NCBI GenBank assembly: GCA_041396685.1
Contig: JAWKYD010000006.1
Location: forward strand, 186,001 to 250,000
Source: JAUIAI01 sp041396685
Lineage (GTDB): Bacteria; Pseudomonadota; Gammaproteobacteria; Burkholderiales; Burkholderiaceae_E
Direction of reading: 5' to 3'
Length of the DNA: 64,000 bases
Shown: one piece after another, positions 54,886 to 63,644 of the stretch
Position numbering within the stretch: position 1 is the first letter of the stretch
Layout of the letters: each line of letters begins with the position of its first letter
Program-made: the position numbers and the translations under genes
The notes under the pieces: model-generated
What the model saw: the letters and a program-made list of their open reading frames with translations, nothing else
The model's database searches: none
Told to the model about the DNA's origin: nothing

Positions 54886-55710
54886 TCAACGCCAGACCTT
54901 CCACCACGATTTCTCTTCGCCGTTCAAGGCTGCTTCATGGTCCTTGGAAGCAGGGAAGTTCTGTTCGAGCACGCGCTTGGTCGCGGCTTGCAGTTCCGGC
55001 AAGCCGAGTTCCTCGTAGGCACGCATCTGGATGTACAAGGCTTCTTCGACCGCGGGCACTTGCTGATACTCGCGAACGACATCCTTGGCGCGGTTGGCGG
55101 CGGCCAGATAAGCACCGCGGCTGAAGTAGAAGCGGGCGACCGCGATTTCGCCAGCGGCCATGGCGTTGAGCAGATAGCGCATGCGTAGAATCGAATCGGG
55201 CGCATAGCGGCTGCTCGGGAAGCGTCGAACCACCGTTTCGAAGGAATCGTAGGCCGCGCGTGTCGCCTGCAGGTCGCGCTCGGAGAGGTCCTGGCCACCG
55301 ATGCGGGCCAGCAGGCTGTTGTGCGTGCTGAAGTTGATCAGACCGCGCAGGTAGTACATGTAATCCACGACCTCGTGATCGGGATGCAGCTTCAGGAAGC
55401 GGTCGACGGCGGCAAGGCCGAGCGCGCGCTCGCCGTCCCGGTAGTGCGCGAACGCGATATCGATCTGAGCCTGCTGCGCCAGCGCCCCGAACGGATAGCG
55501 GGACACCAGTTTCTCCAGCAGCTTGACGGCATCGGCATAGCGACCGGACGCCATGTCGTCCTTGGCCTCGGTGTAGAGCTTCTGAGCGCTCCAGCCGACC
55601 GTTTCGTCGACCTCTTCCGGCCCCGCGCAGGCGACCATCGACATTGCAATGATCATGCCGAGCAAGGCTCGCATTGCGCGAGTGAGCGTGGTGACTTGGA
55701 AGTAGCGCAT
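54886..55710 (-). CDS. bamD: outer membrane assembly lipoprotein BamD
   Basis: A 274-residue lipoprotein with lipobox MVAC near residue 28 and five TPR-like repeats (YTEAKDDMASGRYADAVKLL, LEKLVSRYPFG, AAVDRFLKLHPDHEVVDYMY are typical). BamD helps BamA insert beta-barrel proteins in the outer membrane. The start at 55710 was kept; an in-frame ATG at 55674 gives a more usual signal peptide length. It is divergent from rluD, the conserved order. Confidence 0.95.
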   Translation of the reverse strand: MRYFQVTTLTRAMRALLGMIIAMSMVACAGPEEVDETVGWSAQKLYTEAKDDMASGRYADAVKLLEKLVSRYPFGALAQQAQIDIAFAHYRDGERALGLAAVDRFLKLHPDHEVVDYMYYLRGLINFSTHNSLLARIGGQDLSERDLQATRAAYDSFETVVRRFPSSRYAPDSILRMRYLLNAMAAGEIAVARFYFSRGAYLAAANRAKDVVREYQQVPAVEEALYIQMRAYEELGLPELQAATKRVLEQNFPASKDHEAALNGEEKSWWKVWR

Positions 55711-55754
55711 CGTCTGGGTCGCAGGCCTTGCCGGTTCCGGCTCTAAAGGCCCGC

Positions 55755-55760
55755 ATTATA
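55755..55760 (-). promoter_or_regulatory. -10 box for bamD
   Basis: On the minus strand TATAAT is a perfect -10 box, about 45 bases before the bamD start and in the 52-bp gap to rluD. The -35 position (GGGGGC) is poor. Confidence 0.4.
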
Positions 55761-55762
55761 AG

Positions 55763-56764
55763 ATGCACGGCATGCAAGCCCCCGTGGATCCCCACCAGAC
55801 CGAGTCGTCGGACGAGCCGCTCGAGCGCATCGAGATCGATGCCCGCGCCGGGGCCGGTGAACGGGTCGACCGCTTCCTGGCCACGCAGCTGACAGGCGTG
55901 TCGCGTTCGCGCATCCAGCGCTGGATCGACCTCGGCGCAGTGGTCTGCGCCGAGCGACCGCTCGCCCGTGACACCCGCCTCAGTGGCGCAGAGCGCCTGA
56001 CGGTCACGCCGCAGCAGCCCGATGCCGAACGCGCGTTTCGGCCCGAGCCGGTCCCGCTCAGCATCGTCGCGCGCGGCGCCGAGTACCTGATCATCGACAA
56101 ACCGGCGGGCCTCGTCGTGCACCCCGCTCCCGGCAATTGGGGCGGCACGTTGATGAACGGCTTGTTGCACCTGATTCCCGGGTCGTCGCGGCTGCCCCGG
56201 GCCGGCATCGTGCACCGCCTGGACAAAGACACCAGCGGCCTCATGGTCGTGGCGCTGACCGAGCGATCGCGCCTGCGCCTGATCGAGGACCTGTCCGAGC
56301 ACAGGGTATCGCGCCGGTACGTCGCGATCGCGGCCGGTCGCCTGATGGCTGACCGCTCCGTGCACGAACCGATCGGGCGGGATCCCCGTCATCGGCAACG
56401 GTTGGCCGTGGTTGCCGGCGGCAAGGCCGCGCACACCGATCTCCATCCGCTGGCGGACGGGTCGTTCGAGGGCAAGCCCTTTACAGTGGTCGCCTGTCGG
56501 CTGCACACGGGCCGCACCCATCAGATCCGTGTGCACATGGCGAGCATCGGCCATCCGCTATTGGCCGATCCTCTGTACGGCGGCCCTTGCGTCGATGGTC
56601 TGGATCGACAGGCATTGCATGCGGCTCGCCTCGCCTTCGACGACCCATGCACCGGTGTGCCGGCCGGTCCTTTTGCGGCCGCGCTGCCGGCTGATCTGTC
56701 CGACTGGTTGCAAGGGCGCGGTATCGACGGCGACGCCTTGACGAGGGCGGCATTCGGCCCATGA
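55763..56764 (+). CDS. rluD: 23S rRNA pseudouridine synthase RluD
   Basis: A 333-residue pseudouridine synthase that modifies helix 69 of 23S rRNA (U1911, 1915, 1917 in E. coli numbering). An S4 RNA-binding domain (GERVDRFLATQLTGVSRSRI) precedes the catalytic domain with the active aspartate in GIVHRLDKDTSGLMVVA. HTGRTHQIRVHMASIGHPLL is also diagnostic. Its stop overlaps the pgeF start by ATGA. An ATG nine bases downstream is also possible. Confidence 0.93.
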   Translation: MHGMQAPVDPHQTESSDEPLERIEIDARAGAGERVDRFLATQLTGVSRSRIQRWIDLGAVVCAERPLARDTRLSGAERLTVTPQQPDAERAFRPEPVPLSIVARGAEYLIIDKPAGLVVHPAPGNWGGTLMNGLLHLIPGSSRLPRAGIVHRLDKDTSGLMVVALTERSRLRLIEDLSEHRVSRRYVAIAAGRLMADRSVHEPIGRDPRHRQRLAVVAGGKAAHTDLHPLADGSFEGKPFTVVACRLHTGRTHQIRVHMASIGHPLLADPLYGGPCVDGLDRQALHAARLAFDDPCTGVPAGPFAAALPADLSDWLQGRGIDGDALTRAAFGP

Positions 56765-57594
56765 GCGATCGACCCGCGCCGACCCTGCTGACCCCGGCGT
56801 GGGCCGGCGCAGACGCGCTCTGCGCGTGGATGACGACTCGCGCGGGCGGCGTCAGTGGCGGCAACTACGACGACGGTGCGGGCGGCGGCGGATTGAACCT
56901 GGGTGGACACGTTGGTGACGCGGCTGCCGACGTGCGGGAGAACAGGCGTCGCGTCGCGGCGTCGATCGGGCGGCTGGTCGTCTGTGTCGAGCAGGTGCAC
57001 GGTCGCGACGTATGCCGGGTCGACGATACCTTCGCGCTGCGGGCGTCCGATTTTCCCGCAGGCCGCTCACTTGCAAGCGCCGATGCGCTGGTCACGAATC
57101 GCGACGACGTGGTGCTGGCCATCCTCTGCGCCGATTGCCTGCCCGTGATCATCGGCGATCTGAGCGGCAGGGCGGTCGGCATCGCGCATGCCGGCTGGCG
57201 TGGTCTCGCGGGCGGCGTGATCGAGGCCACGATCGCCGCGCTACGCGAGCTGTTGCCGGCAAATGCTGGGTTGGCGGCCTGGATCGGGCCCGGTATCGGA
57301 CCGGACCACTTCGAAGTGGGCGACGACGTGCGCGCTGCCTTTCTGGCAGGCGCCGTCGGCCCGGCCGCCGCCGCGGCTTTCGTGCCTGGGCGGCGTCCGG
57401 GCAAGTGGTTCGCCGATCTGCCAGCCCTGGCCGCCATCCGTTTGCGTGATGCCGGTGTCGGTGCGGTTGCCGCCAGTGGCATCTGCACGTTCGCCGATGG
57501 CGCACGGTTCTATTCACATCGCAGGCACGCGCCCACCGGCCGAATGGCGGCATTGGCCGCGCGGCGGACCCGGACCCCCGCAAGCGCTTCGTAA
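56761..57594 (+). CDS. pgeF: laccase-domain protein PgeF (YfiH)
   Basis: A 277-residue multicopper-oxidase-like fold protein. MTTRAGGVSGGNYD near the start, CVEQVHGRDV, LCADCLPVII and AHAGWRGLAGGVIEATIAAL are family signatures, with the Cys and His residues of the metal site. Relatives correct peptidoglycan by removing L-Ser wrongly placed of L-Ala in UDP-MurNAc and also have purine nucleoside phosphorylase activity. Translationally coupled to rluD. Confidence 0.93.
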   Translation: MSDRPAPTLLTPAWAGADALCAWMTTRAGGVSGGNYDDGAGGGGLNLGGHVGDAAADVRENRRRVAASIGRLVVCVEQVHGRDVCRVDDTFALRASDFPAGRSLASADALVTNRDDVVLAILCADCLPVIIGDLSGRAVGIAHAGWRGLAGGVIEATIAALRELLPANAGLAAWIGPGIGPDHFEVGDDVRAAFLAGAVGPAAAAAFVPGRRPGKWFADLPALAAIRLRDAGVGAVAASGICTFADGARFYSHRRHAPTGRMAALAARRTRTPASAS

Positions 57595-57692
57595 GTTCGT
57601 GGGTGCATGCTGCGCGGCGTGGTTCCCTTCCGTTAGCCGTCGCAGGGTCAGGCGCGACGATCGGGATGGCGACCGAGGCGTCGGCGCGATGT

Positions 57693-57902
57693 TCAGCGTC
57701 GATCGTCCGAAGGAGGTTGAGCGGCGGCCGCGCGGCGCTTGCGTGCCCGACGCGGTGCATCGAGAAGATAGAGAACGATAGCGAGGGGAAACAATCCGTA
57801 TCCGATCAGCGTCAGCCCGGCGGCCAACAAGCTCGGCTGGGTCGCAGCCATCAGGATCACCACGTACAGCCAGCCGATCGCGACGATCACCGACACCAGC
57901 AT
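57693..57902 (-). CDS. small membrane protein divergent from phaC
   Basis: A 69-residue protein with two hydrophobic segments (LVSVIVAIGWLYVVILMAA and AGLTLIGYGLFPLAIVLYLL) and a basic, alanine-rich cytoplasmic tail (RRARKRRAAAAQ). The ATG at 57902 has a strong GGAGG site. It converges on pgeF and is divergent from phaC. I do not recognise a function. Confidence 0.7.
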   Translation of the reverse strand: MLVSVIVAIGWLYVVILMAATQPSLLAAGLTLIGYGLFPLAIVLYLLDAPRRARKRRAAAAQPPSDDRR

Positions 57903-57912
57903 GCAGCCTCCG

Positions 57913-57941
57913 TTGAGGGTTGTGTTGCATTGCAATATAAT
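57913..57941 (+). promoter_or_regulatory. promoter of phaC
   Basis: TTGAGG (57913-57918) and a perfect TATAAT (57936-57941) are separated by 17 bases. Transcription should start near 57948, leaving a leader of about 170 bases before phaC. Confidence 0.75.
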
Positions 57942-57957
57942 GAAATGGTGCACTGCA
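57925..57957. promoter_or_regulatory. candidate PhaR operators
   Basis: Two palindromes of the form TGC-N3-GCA: TTGCATTGCAA (57925-57935), filling the spacer of the phaC promoter, and TGCACTGCA (57949-57957), at the start point. Their centres are 23 bases apart. PhaR of Paracoccus binds TGC-rich inverted repeats, and a PhaR gene lies at the end of this locus, so autoregulation is inferred. Confidence 0.6.
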
Positions 57958-58120
57958 GCAATGGCATCGGCCGGCCCCGTGAATCGTGCAATCGGAAGCG
58001 GCACCTGACGCCGGCCTTCAGCGCGAACCGGCTTTCCCTGACCCCCGACCCGGCATGCGGGTCCGGCAATGTACGGGGCATGCCGAGAACGGCTATTCTG
58101 AGACCAGGAGCGAATCGAAC

Positions 58121-59905
58121 ATGGCGACCCAAAAGCCAGCAAAGACATCTTCCGGCAAGCGGCCGGCTCGCAAGGCACCGACTCGCAAGGCACCGGCGTC
58201 CAAGAATGGCGTCGGCGCGGCGCCCGGTGTTGCGTCGCGGCGCAAACGAGCCGACCCGCAGGGCGCGCCGCGAGGCGCCGGCCCGGCCCGGCCGAAGCCG
58301 GATCCTGCCGCCATGGCCGCAGGGGGAATCGAAGCGATGGCGGCGACCGAGCCCCTGACGATCGACCCTGCCGAGTTCATGAGCGTACAGACCACGTATC
58401 TCGACGGTTTGAAGTCCCTCTTCGAGCACGGGGCGCAGGCGCGGCCGCACGACCGCCGCTTTGCCGGCTCCGCCTGGCAGCAGTCGCCATTCGGCTGGAA
58501 CGCGGCGCTCTATGAATTGAACGCGCAGGCGATGATGCATCTGGCCAGTGCGCTCAAAGGTGACGAGAAGTCGCGCGAGCGGGTGCGCTTCGCGGTCCAG
58601 CAGTGGGTCGATGCCATGGCACCGACCAACTTCCTGATCAGCAATCCGGACGCCCAGCGCAAGCTCGTCGACTCCGCCGGCAAGAGCCTGCAGCAGGGGG
58701 TGGAGAATCTGCTCGGCGATCTGCGCAAGGGCCACATCTCGCAAGTGGACGAGTCGGCCTTCGAGGTCGGCAGGAACCTGGCCGTGACGCCAGGCGCGGT
58801 CGTCTTCGAGAACGAGTTGATCCAACTGATCCAGTACGAGCCGACCACCCCGCGGGTGGCCGCCAAGCCGATCCTGCTGGTGCCGCCGTGCATCAACAAG
58901 TTCTATATTCTCGACCTTCAGCCCGAGAACTCGCTGGTTGCCCACTTGATCGATCAGGGGCACACCGTGTTCATGGTCTCTTGGCGCAACGTCAAGGCCG
59001 ACCAGGGGACGCTGGGCTGGGACGACTACCTGAAGCTGGGCGTGCACGACGCGATCGACGTGGTGCGCGACATCAGCGGCCAGGACACCATCAATGCGCT
59101 GGGCTTCTGCGTCGGTGGCACGATCATTGCTGCCGCCCTGGCCGTACTGGCGGCGCGTGGAGAGCGGCCGGTCGAGTCGCTGACTCTGCTGACCACCTTG
59201 CTGGACTTCGAGCGTACCGGCATTCTCGATATCTTCATCGACGAGGCTCAGGTGGCTTGGCGGGAGGCCACTCTCGGCAACGGCGGAATCATGCCCGGCG
59301 CTGATCTGGCGCACACGTTCTCGATGCTGCGTCCGAACGACCTGATCTGGAACTACGTGGTCAACAACTACCTCAAGGGTGAGAAGCCGGCCGCCTTCGA
59401 CCTTCTCTATTGGAACGGCGACAGCACGAATCTGCCCGGGCCGATGTACACCTGGTATTTGCGTCACACCTACCTTCAGGATGAACTCAAGCAGCCGGGC
59501 AGGCTCACCTGTCTTGGCCAGCCGGTCGATCTGTCGTCGATCGGCGTGCCGACCTATGTCTATGCCTCTCGCGAGGACCACATCGTGCCATGGCAGTCTG
59601 CCTATGGTTCGACCCGCATCCTGGACGGCGAATTGCGTTTCGTTCTAGGTGCGAGCGGGCACATTGCCGGGGTCATCAACCCGCCCGCCAAGCGCAAGCG
59701 CAACTACTGGGTCAACGACACCTTGCCAGATAGCGCCGACGAATGGTTCGAACACGCCACGGAGGTGGCCGGAAGCTGGTGGCCGGACTGGTGCCAGTGG
59801 CTGGAGGATCACAAAGGGGGAACGGTCACGGCGCGCAAGCCGGGAACGGCCGACTATCCTGTAATCGAACCCGCGCCGGGGCGTTATGTAAGAGAGCGAG
59901 CCTGA
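58121..59905 (+). CDS. phaC: class I poly(3-hydroxyalkanoate) synthase
   Basis: A 594-residue polymerase that makes polyhydroxybutyrate from (R)-3-hydroxybutyryl-CoA. The lipase-like box GFCVGG holds catalytic Cys330; Asp486 in SREDHIVPW and His514 in GASGHIAG complete the triad, close to the Cupriavidus residues 319/480/508. The N-terminal ~60 residues are a basic Lys/Ala/Pro-rich extension (KAPTRKAPA). The ATG at 58121 follows AGGAG; an upstream frame to 57986 runs over the leader. Length is that of class I. Confidence 0.96.
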   Translation: MATQKPAKTSSGKRPARKAPTRKAPASKNGVGAAPGVASRRKRADPQGAPRGAGPARPKPDPAAMAAGGIEAMAATEPLTIDPAEFMSVQTTYLDGLKSLFEHGAQARPHDRRFAGSAWQQSPFGWNAALYELNAQAMMHLASALKGDEKSRERVRFAVQQWVDAMAPTNFLISNPDAQRKLVDSAGKSLQQGVENLLGDLRKGHISQVDESAFEVGRNLAVTPGAVVFENELIQLIQYEPTTPRVAAKPILLVPPCINKFYILDLQPENSLVAHLIDQGHTVFMVSWRNVKADQGTLGWDDYLKLGVHDAIDVVRDISGQDTINALGFCVGGTIIAAALAVLAARGERPVESLTLLTTLLDFERTGILDIFIDEAQVAWREATLGNGGIMPGADLAHTFSMLRPNDLIWNYVVNNYLKGEKPAAFDLLYWNGDSTNLPGPMYTWYLRHTYLQDELKQPGRLTCLGQPVDLSSIGVPTYVYASREDHIVPWQSAYGSTRILDGELRFVLGASGHIAGVINPPAKRKRNYWVNDTLPDSADEWFEHATEVAGSWWPDWCQWLEDHKGGTVTARKPGTADYPVIEPAPGRYVRERA

Positions 59906-59997
59906 GGTCGGGATGTCAACGGGCGCGCATGTGGCGCCATGGTGGAAACGGGTGGCGGTCCTCAGCGGACCATGAGCCGCTCCAGGGAGAGAAGGGA

Positions 59998-60735
59998 ATG
60001 AGCAAGAAAGTCGCATACGTGACCGGTGGCATGGGTGGTATCGGAACGGCGATCTGCCGTCGTCTGCACGATGAGGGCCTCACGGTGGTTGCCGGTTGCG
60101 GTCCGAGCCGTGACTTCGAAAAATGGTTGGGCGAGCAGCGCGCCGAGGGCTACGAGTTTCACGCCTCGGTGGGCAACGTCGGCGACTGGGATTCCACGGT
60201 CGCCGCATTCGAGAAGGTCAAGAGCTCCGTCGGAAATCCGGATGTGCTGGTCAACAACGCGGGCATCACGCGGGATGGCGTGTTTCGCAAGATGTCCCTG
60301 GACGACTGGAACGCCGTCATCAACACCAATCTGAATTCGCTGTTCTGCGTGACCAAGCAAGTCATCGACGGCATGCTCGAAAAGGGCTTCGGTCGCATCA
60401 TCAACATCTCGTCGGTCAATGGGCAGAAGGGTCAGTTCGGCCAGACCAACTATTCGACGGCCAAGGCCGGCATCCACGGCTTTACGATGGCGTTGGCGCA
60501 AGAGGTCGCGAACAAGGGCGTGACGGTCAACACGGTCTCGCCGGGCTACATCGGTACCGACATGGTGCGGGCGATCCGCCCCGATGTCCTCGAGAAGATC
60601 GTCGGCACGATTCCGGTCAAGCGTCTGGGCACGCCCGAGGAAATCGGCTCGATGGTCGCCTGGCTGGCCTCCGAGGACGCCGGCTTCGCAACGGGCGCCG
60701 ACTTCTCGCTGAACGGCGGATTGCACATGGGCTGA
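59998..60735 (+). CDS. phaB: acetoacetyl-CoA reductase
   Basis: A 245-residue short-chain dehydrogenase that reduces acetoacetyl-CoA to (R)-3-hydroxybutyryl-CoA with NADPH. Cofactor motif VTGGMGGIGTAICRRL, NNAGITRDGVF, ISSVNGQKGQFGQTNYSTAK with catalytic Ser, Tyr and Lys, all close to PhaB. The start at 59998 has a GGAGAGAAGGGA site. The thiolase gene phaA, which supplies the substrate, is not in this locus. Confidence 0.95.
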   Translation: MSKKVAYVTGGMGGIGTAICRRLHDEGLTVVAGCGPSRDFEKWLGEQRAEGYEFHASVGNVGDWDSTVAAFEKVKSSVGNPDVLVNNAGITRDGVFRKMSLDDWNAVINTNLNSLFCVTKQVIDGMLEKGFGRIINISSVNGQKGQFGQTNYSTAKAGIHGFTMALAQEVANKGVTVNTVSPGYIGTDMVRAIRPDVLEKIVGTIPVKRLGTPEEIGSMVAWLASEDAGFATGADFSLNGGLHMG

Positions 60736-60812
60736 TGCCGGCGATGCGCCGGATTCCCGCAAACGGTTTCCGGCGCTGCTGACCCACCTCAGAAAACACG
60801 GAGACCGCCGAC

Positions 60813-61364
60813 ATGTCGAGTAGCATCCGCATCATCAAGAAATACCCCAACCGTCGGCTATACGATACCGAGACGAGTGCGTACATCACCCTGGCCGATG
60901 TCAAGCAACTCGTGCTCGAGAACGAAACCTTCCAGGTTGTCGACGCGAAGTCGCGCGACGACCTGACGCGCAGCATCCTGCTGCAGATCATTCTCGAAGA
61001 AGAGGCGGGCGGCAAGCCTTTGTTCTCATCACAGATGCTCTCGCAGATCATCCGCTTCTATGGCCATGCGATGCAGGGAATGATGGGGGCCTACCTCGAG
61101 AAGACGATGAGTGCCTTCGTCGAGATACAGGACTCGGTGCAGGAGCAGTCACGTGGCATGCTCGACAACACGGTCGCCCCCTCGCCGGAGATGTGGACCC
61201 AGTTCATGTCGATGCAGACCCCGATGATGCAGAGCATGATGAGCAGCTACATCGACCAGAGCAAGAAGTTATTCGTCCAGATGCAGGAGCAGGTCGAGGC
61301 CAATACACGTTCGATGTTCGACACTTTCAGCCGCGGCAAGACCGATAAGGACTCGAACAAGTGA
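60813..61364 (+). CDS. phaR: PHB synthesis repressor PhaR
   Basis: A 183-residue regulator. The N-terminal PHB/PHA accumulation regulator domain (IRIIKKYPNRRLYDTETSAY then ITLADVKQLV) binds DNA; the C-terminal part is Met/Gln-rich (SMQTPMMQSMM) and helical, and binds PHB granules. It is thought to repress phasin and its own gene until polymer forms. It overlaps the rimO start (GTGA). Confidence 0.95.
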   Translation: MSSSIRIIKKYPNRRLYDTETSAYITLADVKQLVLENETFQVVDAKSRDDLTRSILLQIILEEEAGGKPLFSSQMLSQIIRFYGHAMQGMMGAYLEKTMSAFVEIQDSVQEQSRGMLDNTVAPSPEMWTQFMSMQTPMMQSMMSSYIDQSKKLFVQMQEQVEANTRSMFDTFSRGKTDKDSNK

Positions 61365-62737
61365 CGGACGCCATGGCGCGCCAGGAGCCGGCCAAGGTCG
61401 GATTCGTATCGCTGGGTTGTCCGAAGGCCCTGGTCGACAGCGAGCGAATCATCACCGAGCTGCGCGCCGAGGGCTATCAGATCGTGCCGCAGTATGGCGA
61501 CGCCGATCTGGTGATCGTCAACACCTGCGGTTTCATCGACGATGCCGTCCAGGAGTCGCTCGAGGCGATCGGCGAGGCGCTCGACGAAAATGGCCGGGTG
61601 ATCGTGACCGGCTGCCTGGGTGCGCGCAAAGGCGACGACGGCGAATCGATGGTGGCGGGAATTCATCCCCGCGTGCTCGCCGTCACCGGGCCCCATGCAA
61701 CTCAGGAGGTCTTGCAGGCCGTGCATCGGCACCTGCCTCGGCCGCACGACCCGTTCACCGACCTCGTGCCACTGGCGGGCATCAAGCTGACGCCGCCGCA
61801 CTATGCCTACCTGAAGATCTCCGAGGGCTGCAACCACCGCTGCAGTTTCTGCATCATTCCGTCGATGCGCGGAGATCTCGTCAGTCGCCCGATCGGCGAG
61901 GTGATGCGCGAAGCCGAAGCACTGGTTCGCGGCGGCGTGCGCGAGTTGTTGGTCGTTTCACAGGACACCAGCGCATACGGCGTCGACATCCGCTATCGGA
62001 CGGGATTCGTCGAGGGGCGTCCGGTTCGCACGCGGCTGCTCGAACTGGCCGGTGAACTCGGCGGACTCGGTGCCTGGGTCAGGTTGCATTATGTCTATCC
62101 GTATCCGCATGTCGACGAGATCGTTCCGCTGATGGCGCAGGGGCTCATCCTGCCGTATCTCGACGTGCCGTTTCAGCATTCCGATCCCCGCATCCTGAAG
62201 CTCATGCGACGTCCGGCCGCCAGCGAGCGCAATCTCGAGCGAATCGCCGGCTGGCGCGCCATCTGCCCCGATATCACGCTGCGCAGTACCTTCATCGTCG
62301 GGTTTCCCGGCGAGACCGATCAAGAGTTCGAGAACTTGCTCGACTTCCTGCGTGAGGCTCGGCTGGACAGGGTCGGATGCTTCGCGTATTCGCCCGTCGA
62401 CGGCGCCAGTGCGAATGATTTGCCCGACCCGGTGCCGGCCTCGCTGCAACAGGAACGGCTGGAGCGTTTCATGGCGGTTCAGGCCGAGATCAGCGCGCAG
62501 CGCCTGCAGCGCTACGTGGGTCGCGAGCTCGACGTGCTCGTCGATGCTTTCGGTGAGGATTCCGACGGCAACCCGATCGTGATCGCGCGCGGGCCCGGAG
62601 ATGCTCCCGAGATCGACGGCATCGTCGCGATCGCAGCGAGCGACGGGTTTCGCATCGGAGAGTTCGCCCGTGTGCACATCGATGAAGCGACCGAACACGA
62701 TCTGATCGCTTCCCCGATCGGCTCATGGCACCCGTGA
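61361..62737 (+). CDS. rimO: ribosomal protein uS12 methylthiotransferase RimO
   Basis: A 458-residue radical SAM methylthiotransferase that modifies Asp88 of ribosomal protein S12. Three N-terminal cysteines for the first cluster are in SLGCPKALVDSER (Cys20), VNTCGFIDDA and VTGCLGARKG; the radical SAM motif is CNHRCSFC; and a C-terminal TRAM domain follows. It starts with GTG at 61361, overlapping the phaR stop; an ATG at 61373 is also possible. Confidence 0.95.
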   Translation: MTDAMARQEPAKVGFVSLGCPKALVDSERIITELRAEGYQIVPQYGDADLVIVNTCGFIDDAVQESLEAIGEALDENGRVIVTGCLGARKGDDGESMVAGIHPRVLAVTGPHATQEVLQAVHRHLPRPHDPFTDLVPLAGIKLTPPHYAYLKISEGCNHRCSFCIIPSMRGDLVSRPIGEVMREAEALVRGGVRELLVVSQDTSAYGVDIRYRTGFVEGRPVRTRLLELAGELGGLGAWVRLHYVYPYPHVDEIVPLMAQGLILPYLDVPFQHSDPRILKLMRRPAASERNLERIAGWRAICPDITLRSTFIVGFPGETDQEFENLLDFLREARLDRVGCFAYSPVDGASANDLPDPVPASLQQERLERFMAVQAEISAQRLQRYVGRELDVLVDAFGEDSDGNPIVIARGPGDAPEIDGIVAIAASDGFRIGEFARVHIDEATEHDLIASPIGSWHP

Positions 62738-62755
62738 GCTGACGAAAACCCGCAG

Positions 62756-62773
62756 CGCCCGGTCTGGCGGGCG
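62756..62773. terminator. hairpin between rimO and serB
   Basis: A 6-bp stem CGCCCG/CGGGCG with a 6-nt loop in the 40-bp gap between convergent genes. No T-tract. Confidence 0.3.
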
Positions 62774-62777
62774 TCGC

Positions 62778-63644
62778 TCAGGGGGCGCTGGGGGTGATTG
62801 GCGCGGTATCCGCGAACAGGTTCAGGATGGCGTCCAGGCCGCAATGGCTGATGGACTGCCGAGTACGTGACCGCACGATCGGCTTGGCGTGGTATGCGAC
62901 CGACAGGCCCGCCTCGGCAAGCATCTGCAGGTCGTTCGCTCCGTCGCCGATCACGATCGCCCGCTCCGGCGGCAGATCGAATTGCGCGCAGGTGGCCAGA
63001 AGATGATCGCGCTTGGCGCGCGCATCGATGATCGGTCCGATCACGTGGCCGGTCAGCACACCTTCGTGGATCTCGAGCTCGTTGGCGACCGCGACGTCGA
63101 AGCCGAAGCGCTGTTGCAGGCGCTCGGTGAAGAACGTGAAGCCGCCCGAGACCAGCAACAGCCGGAGGCCGGCATCGTTGGCGGCATTGATCAGGCGATC
63201 GGCGCCGGCGTTCGGGCGCAAGCGCTCGTCGTAGACCCGCGCCAGGAGGCCGACGGGCGCGCCGGCCAACAGGGCCAGGCGGCGGCGCAGGCTCTCGGCG
63301 AAATCAGGGATCTCACCGCGCATGGCCGCCTCGGTGATACGCGCGACTGCGGGTCCCTGGCCGGCGAGATCGGCCATCTCGTCGATGCATTCGATGTTGA
63401 TCAGAGTTGAGTCCATGTCGAACGCGAGCAGGCCGAAATCGACCAGGCGCTTACCCGGCATGACCAATGCCGCATCAACCCCTTGTCGCTCGGCCAGAGA
63501 GGAGAGTGCCTCGGGCTCGGGATCGACCGCGCGCCAATCGGCGCCGCCCGCCCAGTGACGGTCCGGGCGCGAACCAAGCAGGTCGGTGAACGCCTGAACG
63601 GCCTCGTCGGTGAGCTGCGGGTGCTGAACGACCAATCGCTTCAT
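62778..63644 (-). CDS. serB: phosphoserine phosphatase
   Basis: A 288-residue HAD-family phosphatase for the last step of serine synthesis. The catalytic motif DMDSTLINIECIDEMADLAG is near residue 99, the second motif LLVSGGFTFF near 165, and the last motif IGDGANDLQML near 240. The N-terminal ~95 residues form an ACT-like domain. The start codon overlaps the mfd stop (ATGA), so it is coupled to mfd. Confidence 0.95.
   Translation of the reverse strand: MKRLVVQHPQLTDEAVQAFTDLLGSRPDRHWAGGADWRAVDPEPEALSSLAERQGVDAALVMPGKRLVDFGLLAFDMDSTLINIECIDEMADLAGQGPAVARITEAAMRGEIPDFAESLRRRLALLAGAPVGLLARVYDERLRPNAGADRLINAANDAGLRLLLVSGGFTFFTERLQQRFGFDVAVANELEIHEGVLTGHVIGPIIDARAKRDHLLATCAQFDLPPERAIVIGDGANDLQMLAEAGLSVAYHAKPIVRSRTRQSISHCGLDAILNLFADTAPITPSAP

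Noticed and set aside
58150..58210. Repeated RKAP units as a possible DNA repeat
   Set aside because: They encode the basic low-complexity N-terminus of PhaC, a common feature, and are not an independent repeat element.
57603..58358. Plus-strand frame of 251 codons spanning the phaC promoter
   Set aside because: It covers the divergent small gene, the promoter and the phaC start in a different frame and has no protein-like features.
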